NCBI GenBank assembly: GCA_936450465.1
Contig: OW388294.1
Coordinates: 66,267,575 to 66,331,574, forward strand
From: Gibbula magus
Taxonomy: Eukaryota > Mollusca > Gastropoda > Trochida > Trochidae
Length of the DNA: 64,000 nt
Direction of reading: 5' to 3'
The notes below the pieces were generated by a model that did no database searches, was not told the DNA's origin, and was given only the letters and a program-made list of their open reading frames with translations. The translations under genes were made by a program, and so were the position numbers. Shown here piece after piece: positions 57,862-64,000 of the stretch; within the stretch, counting starts at the first letter, position 1, and each line of letters begins with the position of its first letter.

Positions 57862-57960
57862 ATGGCGTCATCCGCGGTATCGCCGATAAAAGTGAATGAC
57901 CTCGTAAAGGTTGATGGAAGCATATTGGGAAGAGTGGTCAGAAGCGACGACGCATTCTAG
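57862..57960 (+). CDS. Possible small ORF or first coding exon (32 codons)
   Basis: An ATG in a good initiation context (AAACATGG) opens MASSAVSPIKVNDLVKVDGS and ends after ILGRVVRSDDAF at a TAG. The alternating hydrophobic/basic run VNDLVKVDGSILGRVV looks like beta-strand protein sequence. A GTAAAG within the ORF (after codon 14) could be a donor, so this may be the first exon of a plus-strand gene whose other exons I cannot place, or a decayed one. I do not recognise the family. Confidence 0.25.
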   Translation: MASSAVSPIKVNDLVKVDGSILGRVVRSDDAF

Positions 57961-58641
57961 ATATCAAGCTATGATTCTGATTAATAAACTGCTTGAGAAC
58001 GTTCCAGTTTGAAAGATACTTAACTTTGACAAATATCCTGTCATGCAGTAGGCCTACTGCATACACGACTTCCGGTCGATTTCACTGAACAATATTCAAA
58101 TGTTCGCGGTGTTCTTCACCTTGTGTTTCTTGTTAAAAAGTTGACAGTCAAATAAAACCACTGTCTGAGTTGATTTTTAAAAATTGTTGTAGATAAAGAA
58201 AGAGTAGTTCGTTGTCTCGTCCTATATTTTCAATCTTGACGAAGTTGATGGTCTCGCAATGTGATGCGACTGTCACACGTAACGTCTCGCCTTCAAATTG
58301 AACACCCGACTGTACCCCTCACATGGTTCGACAAATTACGTTTTAATTGCAATTATGAGTAAAAAAAGGCAAGAAGTTAGGTTCAGTAAACCGATTTAAT
58401 GTACAATTACATGAATACATAATCTAACAATAATCTAAGGATAAGAATAACACATTATACTAAGGAACTTTTTGTTCTCGCGTAATGCATTTGTTTAAAA
58501 AGGTAGTGACGCGATGAAATTCCTGGAAATTTAGTCTCATCACACGCGAAGGGATACGGGGATTCCCCAACTACGGGTTTCCTTATAGAGGAACAGCTGA
58601 TTTCTTTTTACGGATTTTTAGAATGAAAACGGATTTGGGTA

Positions 58642-58801
58642 AGATAAACAATAACCAACTCGTGACGGGGAATGACAGATTATCTTTCCCTCGTCATATC
58701 AATAAAGTAATTGCCTCGCGCAAGGCTCGGCAATTACGTAATTGATATGACTCGGGAAAGATAATCTGTCATTCCCCGTCACTCGTTAGTTATTGTCTAA
58801 T
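58642..58801. repeat. Long foldback palindrome (about 160 bp)
   Basis: AGATAAACAATAACCAACTC, GTGACGGGGAATGACAGATT and ATCTTTCCC on the left are inverted on the right (GGGAAAGATAATCTGTCATT, CCCCGTCACTCGTTAGTTATT). The centre is near CTCGCGCAAGGCTCGG. It adjoins another repeat block starting at about 58805. Confidence 0.85.
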
Positions 58802-58804
58802 TAT

Positions 58805-59148
58805 TACCTACGAGGGTAATCATATCGGGGTTCATATTTTTCATACGATGCTCTACGGCAAAATATCACTTTGTCATGCTATGACGTCAATGATATGACG
58901 TCTATGACGTTGCGTCCTAAATGCACTACGGCGGGTCGCCAGCCTTTGGTTGAAAGTGGATTTTAGCGTGTTTTCATTGATTTCACGATTTCAGTAACAA
59001 ACATAATATTATATTCGTGTCTATGTCATACTATGTTTACGACACTCGTTCCTGAATATCGGTATATCCCTCGCTCTCGCTCGAGAAATACTAATATTCA
59101 GGCACTCGCGTCGTAAACATAGTATGACATAGACACGAATATAATATC
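58805..59148. repeat. Repeat block ending in a foldback palindrome (59005-59148)
   Basis: 58805-59060 resembles 13310-13332 plus 13555-13800. At 59005-59148 the arms ATATTCGTGTCTATGTCATA with CTATGTTTACGACAC are followed by an inner stem CTGAATAT...ATATTCAG around a CGCTCTCGCTCGAG loop and by the inverse arm. Overlapping minus-strand frames are shadows. Confidence 0.8.
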
Positions 59149-59184
59149 CTCTGTATATTTTGGACCTCACTAGTCTGCAATATC

Positions 59185-59295
59185 GAGGTCGCGTAGGCCG
59201 AATGGGTAAGCTGTTGGTACAGTCGGTGCTGGCGGTTTGTGTTGGTGGGTGATTCTGAGGGTATGGGTTCGAATCCCGCAAAGGACTGGTAGTGG
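59185..59295 (+). repeat. tRNA-like SINE head (second family), copy 2
   Basis: GTAGGCCGAATGGGTAAGC resembles a Ser/Leu tRNA A-box region and GGGTATGGGTTCGAATCCCG a B box. The acceptor stem does not pair convincingly and the interval is irregular, so it is probably a tRNA-derived repeat rather than a working tRNA. Copy 1 is at 14618-14735. Confidence 0.5.
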
Positions 59296-59796
59296 GATCC
59301 CCAAAATAACAATGTTCATTTTATCATTATATTCTTTAAAAATATCCCGTTTGTGCGGTAGCAAAGCTTTCAACACTCGTGCCGGTGAATAATGACTTCA
59401 CTGATGTTAATTATTGATGAACGTGCGCTAGTATTTATCAAATTTATAAAGTCATCAACATATTACAGTTGGTAATATGTTTCAGCTGGGTGGCGTTATA
59501 ATCATGGATTAATATGTGTATGTGTCACTATGTGATAAATGTGTAAACAGATATACTTGATAACGGTATGAGGATCTATACCGAAACGTCGCCATTGTGA
59601 AATAAAGAAGTTGAACATCCATAAATATATCCTAGTCCTTCTATTACACCAACTTCTAGAATGCCTCTCAAACAGATATCGTTTCTTGTTTCAAAAACAA
59701 TACCCGATAGAACCCTATCTTTAATATTTATGAGCGCTTCAGTTCGTAACAATTTGAATGTTATGTTAAGGGAGATAACCTATAAACATTATAACG

Positions 59797-59851
59797 AACA
59801 CCATTTTACGACCGTTTCAAAATTTGAAACGGTCGTAAAATGGTGTTCATT
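59797..59851. repeat. Perfect 54-bp palindrome
   Basis: AACACCATTTTACGACCGTT, TCAAA and then its exact inverse (TTTGAAACGGTCGTAAAATG, GTGTT) meet with almost no loop. A related half-site GAACGTTACTTTACGAACGT follows at about 59923. Confidence 0.9.
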
Positions 59852-60604
59852 TAATGTTTAAAGTGTTATTAATTTTGCAAAACGTAGGGGAGATAACCTT
59901 TAACGTTGTATAATGAACGTTACTTTACGAACGTTTCAAATGCTCATAGCGTTAATCAATATCACAAAATGAAACAATCTTTAAGATATATAAATCATTA
60001 ACGAGATTGTTTGAGATTTCTTTCAAGACAATCTAAATAAATTTAGATCAACAGGTCTTCTTTATATTAGGTTATACCGTGTTGTTAACATAATATAGAA
60101 CAGTCGATCTAATTTATTTAGATTGTTTTCCAGCGTTACTCCAGAGTTATTTTCCCACACGTTATTAATTATGTGATTTTACCCGCGCTTCAATTGTACA
60201 AAGTTTTCTTCATTGCCACACACTCAGTTTTCAGATAAAGGAAACTCTAGACACCTCCAGCAACTTCTTCTGGTCAACGTTCAAACAAATCTGCAACTTC
60301 ATTCTACTTTTGTATAATTCAAGACATGGTCATAATTATGTCTGTGACGCAGCGACGCAGCATTCCTTTTCAGCCAATGTTTAAAACATGTTGAACTCCA
60401 TTCTAATTTTATTTTTGTTAATAATCGGCCACACATCTATGAATACTGACAACTTAGATTACTGAAGACTGCTCGCTGTCCTGACTTATTGATTAGTGTT
60501 GTTTGAGCAGGCATTGCGCATGCGCGTCAGTAAGCCAATGATAACATCCCTGTCTCAGTCTTCGTGGCGGATCGTTGTTATCGTTGTCTTTGTGAAAAAC
60601 ATCA

Positions 60605-60970
60605 TGCGCATGCTCAACACCAGCCGTATGACAGGTAGGCCTACTTTAGATCATACACTACCATGCAAAATTAAGTATATTGTGTTCACGAAATGAGATA
60701 TTATTATTTTCTATTATGTCCCGAGTACATGTTCAATAGCTGGTCATATGATAGTTTAGATTATACAAAACTGTGAAAAATTAAGTACAGATGTATATTG
60801 TGATCATGAAATGAGATATCATCGTTTTTCTAATAGGTCGCATGCGTATGTTCAACACCAGCCATGTGGCAATTACTTTAGATCATACACTAAAATATAT
60901 ATATTGCGTTCACAAAATGATATAGCATATTTCAAACAGTCGCAAGCATATGTTTAAACACCATACATAA
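60605..60970. repeat. Three diverged ~118-bp tandem units
   Basis: Each unit has CATGCGCATGCTCAACACCA (or a variant), TTTAGATCATACAC, and CACGAAATGAGATAT in the same order, starting near 60603, 60722 and 60841. Non-coding. The 66-codon frame at 60496 overlaps the first unit and is not supported as a gene. Confidence 0.75.
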
Positions 60971-62112
60971 ATGCAAGATTTTGCACATCTTTGCGAAAGG
61001 TTTGCGCAATTATACTTAATTTTGCACAGCAGTGTATATAGAGTTTAGCATGCTTTATACCTATATTTTAATTAGGATGAGTGCATCGGTAACATTAAAC
61101 AGGCAAACGGTCAACGTGAATAAACAGGAAATGCTCACACGCTACTATGCAGAGTTAATGAGTTATGTATACTAAATGTTTACCAGCAAAGGACTTAAAT
61201 TTGCAAAACAGTGTTTGTCGAGAGTAGCCAGTCTCATGAGTATGAGGCGTATATTTCAATCATATTGGATGCATCTATGAAATACCAATTAACGGTCAAA
61301 ATAAACGAGTGTCCATGATTGCTTTTATATTGTGCACAACAAGAAAACATATTTGATGTGTTTTATTATTTTGGCTTCGAATTGTTCATCATTTTTGTCT
61401 TGAATACCAGTGTACAAATGTACATGTTTTGCACAGTGTCTTCTTCAGGATCAAACGTCGTTTCTTTTTAAACTTTTGTCTGAAAAAAAAGACAAACACA
61501 GGTTAAGTCTGATTCTCTTTGCATAGTTCTGTGTTAGTATCTATTATTAATAAACATTAATAAACATTTTTATTGTTAATTAAACTGTCTTCATTCTTAT
61601 AAATCTTAGATTGACTGGACTATGTTAATAGTTGGCAAAGAAGTGCAATTATTCTGAATGAATATAAAAGAGACTTTTCATGGTACGCCATTTAAAGCGA
61701 ACATATCATTCGTCAGTGTGGTCACATGACCTCGCATTCAACCAATTAACGTCCAGGAATACGTGTGCGATATTATAATATATTTATGACACAAAGTGAT
61801 CAAAATTATGATCTTTTTTATTCACCCTGCTCCATCAGGATATACACATCCGCAAGACTACTTTATACCCTGATTGTGTAAGACGGGAAGGACTTTTAAA
61901 GGCTAAAATAACAAGCCAACAATAACTCACAATCTGGACCGAACGATTCTTTCTTGTATTTCACAATCGGGTATTAAGTAGTTATAATAACTCGATTGAG
62001 TAGGATTTTCTGCATGTTGGTTAATTAAATTCCAAGTCTATATTCTGACACCCCTATTAACATAATGAAACAATCAACTCTTCTCAGTGAGGTATGCAAT
62101 GGAAGGACCCAC
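60971..62112. other. Stretch without recognised gene or repeat
   Basis: About 1.1 kb of AT-rich sequence downstream of the CCP exon on its strand (probably intron or intergenic). No further phase-1 exon of that gene was found here. Confidence 0.4.
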
Positions 62113-62307
62113 CTGGTTGACACTGGGGGATGGTAGGATTACTCCAGGATTGATTTGCCTTGCATTTAGTGGATGTTCTGCCAACAAGAGTATAGCCCGG
62201 GTTACAGCTGTATGTACACCGCTGACGGAAGGCAACGAATTCACCAGCACAGAGGGTCGGTCTAATTTTGCCGTTTCGTGGAGCTCTCAATCCATCGCAA
62301 TATTTGG
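62113..62307 (-). CDS. CCP (sushi) module exon of a second extracellular gene (partial)
   Basis: The acceptor is TTTCTTCCAG and the donor CAACCAG, then GTGGGT; 195 nt, phase 1-1. The 65-residue peptide contains KYCDGLRAPRNGKIRPTLC, FRQRCTYSCNPGYTLVG, TKCKANQSWSNPTIPQC: six cysteines, the GY motif and the Trp before the last Cys, a good CCP fit. The module has an extra disulphide pair, as in some selectin- or SVEP-like proteins. The partner exons would lie right of the window or far to the left. The BTB gene on the same strand at 38-42 kb makes it unlikely that this belongs to the receptor at 14-25 kb unless BTB sits inside an intron. Confidence 0.75.
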
Positions 62308-63204
62308 CTGGAAGAAAAAGTGGTAACATTTCAATATTAATTTCATTTTGGAGAAAAACAAGACGTTTATGAAGCTTCATCTCGTTTTTAGGTGACGAGG
62401 AAAAGATACGAAACTTGTTTTATCGTATATACAATAATGTTGAATTTCACAAGTTTTAAAATGTTAAATTTACAATGGCCTGTGCCGCATAGGATATAAA
62501 GGGCAGGCGATCGACAATTCCTCTAATGTACGTTAAATACAATAGGTAGTCAAAAGAGACAACATACTTTAGGTCAAGTTGTAACTGTTGTATGAGTACG
62601 ATTTAGCTGAAGTTTTCTCAGAACGGCTGGACTTTCATACAGATGGTACGGTTGATCTGATACTACTTCTAGCCAAATACAAGAACTAATTAAGGTATTA
62701 CTATATTTAATAGAAAAAAGGTTAAATACTGGAATAAATCTAAGTTTAATGGGGAAAATGGGCAATGTATGATTAACTTATAATGGATTGATAAATAGAA
62801 TTAATAGAGAATGAATGATAAAATGATAAAATATAATTCTTATCTAATAATTGTTATAGATTAAGATTTGAAAAAATTAACATAAAAACATTTTTCTCAC
62901 ACATTATTCATTTATTATCCCTTATACTACGGTTCCAGAAAATGCATAATCGGTCATCAAATGAGGATTTTATAAAAAGTTAGTGAGTTAGTGATTTATT
63001 GTTAAATGTCGCTGGGGCAATATTCCAGCCATTAGCGATGACTTGATTTCAATTGAACTGGTTTTAGTTTTTGTTTAAACTTTTGAAATTCACCTTCTTT
63101 ATTACCTTCACATGCTTTTGGTTTCCCCGTCCATGTACACTCACATGACATCGTAGATCATTACATAAACTTAATGTTTATATTGAATAGATCAATTTAT
63201 ATAC
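62308..63204. other. Stretch without gene; one short interspersed core
   Basis: AT-rich sequence upstream of the CCP exon on its strand, presumably intron. At 62979-63043 a diverged copy of the GTGAGTTAGTGATTTATTG repeat core with CAGCCATTAGCGATG is present. Confidence 0.5.
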
Positions 63205-63810
63205 CAATTTAAAAAAATAGAGCCATGGGCTCTGTAGCTCATCAGAGTTTATTTTGTTTGATGATGAAGACAGAAATATGTTGTCTCAATATAATGCACA
63301 ATCCCTAACCCTGACAAATCTTAGTCTTGAAATTGAGAGAGAGCACTCAGCAAGGTCAACACACAGGAGATTATGCAATATTCTGACCCCTTGGCTCTGG
63401 TTACAAGCCAGCTGTGTTTTTTGTGTTTTACCGCCAAATTATGTAATAGACTCTTGCTTGCACTAAACACTGGCAGCACTGATCTAACTGTATAAGGCTT
63501 AAAGAGAACAGGCAATGTGATGAATCTCATGGTACATAGTACAATTTTGAATCACCTTGGCTAAACAATCTCGGTTCTAAGCCTTGTCATCCAAACATCT
63601 AAACATTCTGAACAAAATATTCCTTCTAGTTTGTTCTGGATGAAAACAGGATTTTATGTAATGGCCTACGGGGCTCTTATTTGGGGCCACTGGGTCACCA
63701 AATCTACAATTTAGAATCTCCATTGGCTAAAGACTCTTTACACAACATGACAACCTTCTAGGTCTTTTCGTTCTGGAGAAGAAGATGAAAATAATCTTAT
63801 CTTATCATTT
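63205..63810. repeat. Dispersed 143-bp-unit repeat, copy 4 (diverged)
   Basis: The head AGAGCCATGGGCTCTGTAGC is at 63217-63236 and a single unit with CTGGGTCACCAAATCTACAA, AATCTCCATTGGCTAAAG and TCTGGAGAAGAAGATGAAAA at 63685-63795. The middle is diverged. The remaining bases to the window end (63811-64000) show nothing recognisable. Confidence 0.65.
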
Positions 63811-64000
63811 CATCACCAGTCATATGCAGTTCACATATCTCATGTAAAATAAAAGAATTCTTAACTCCTCTTCAATTTAGTCCTTTATGCCTTGTCACAA
63901 TTTTCAGTTCATAGGCTATTCAATAGTTCTCATTTCACATTGATTACATCAATTTGACAAACATGTCCACAATGTAGATTGTTATCTAAAGTAGACATAT

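Noticed and set aside
59185..59295. Functional tRNA gene
   Set aside because: A and B boxes are present but the acceptor stem and spacing do not form a convincing cloverleaf.
62113..62307. Treating the 62-kb CCP exon as the 5' part of the 14-25 kb receptor
   Set aside because: The receptor already has its own start codon and signal peptide at 25.4 kb, and the BTB gene lies between on the same strand.

Overview
This is a eukaryotic nuclear window: AT-rich, intron-bearing, and dominated by satellite DNA, minisatellites and nested non-autonomous DNA transposons. The dispersed repeats (tRNA-derived SINEs, a short 'gtgagtgagt...cgccgctt' interspersed core, GGAGATAAC-type motifs, GTTGGC-containing elements) are of the kind common in molluscs. 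I infer a gastropod or bivalve mollusc without being able to name the species. No bacterial-type operons, rRNA or CRISPR are present.

Layout. 1-10002 is one uninterrupted array of a 50-bp satellite with higher-order structure. 10003-12890 is a pile of TTAA-flanked MITEs and a nested repeat. 12890-25433 (minus strand) carries a multi-exon receptor-like gene. Its spliced order is signal peptide, TNFR-like cysteine-rich region, CCP/sushi module, half-length EGF_Ca module, a transmembrane helix split across two exons, and a short basic tail exon. A further exon with FGFR-like Ig features lies just beyond. The introns hold SINEs, foldback MITEs, a GAGTGAGGGTT-type minisatellite split by a transposon, and a 21-23 bp palindromic minisatellite. 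25434-38244 has no recognisable gene and consists of minisatellites, dispersed 143-bp-unit repeats, TIR elements and SINEs.

38245-42162 (minus strand) is a complete three-exon gene for a 522-residue BTB-BACK-PHR protein (BTBD1/2/3/6-like), with splice phases that agree exactly. 42500-62000 is transposon-rich. It holds a nested pair of elements at 44.8-46.0 kb, large foldbacks at 46.5, 58.7 and 59.1 kb, and a nearly identical 2525-bp head-to-tail dimer of a TTAA-bounded element (49545-54598). That dimer lies between ~500-bp inverted repeats that each carry the same small ORF. 62113-62307 (minus) is an isolated CCP exon of another extracellular gene that continues beyond the window.

Exon models were built by hand from splice signals and reading phase. 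Internal phase agreement supports them strongly, but no transcript or homology search was possible. Most small ORFs in this window are chance or repeat-derived.
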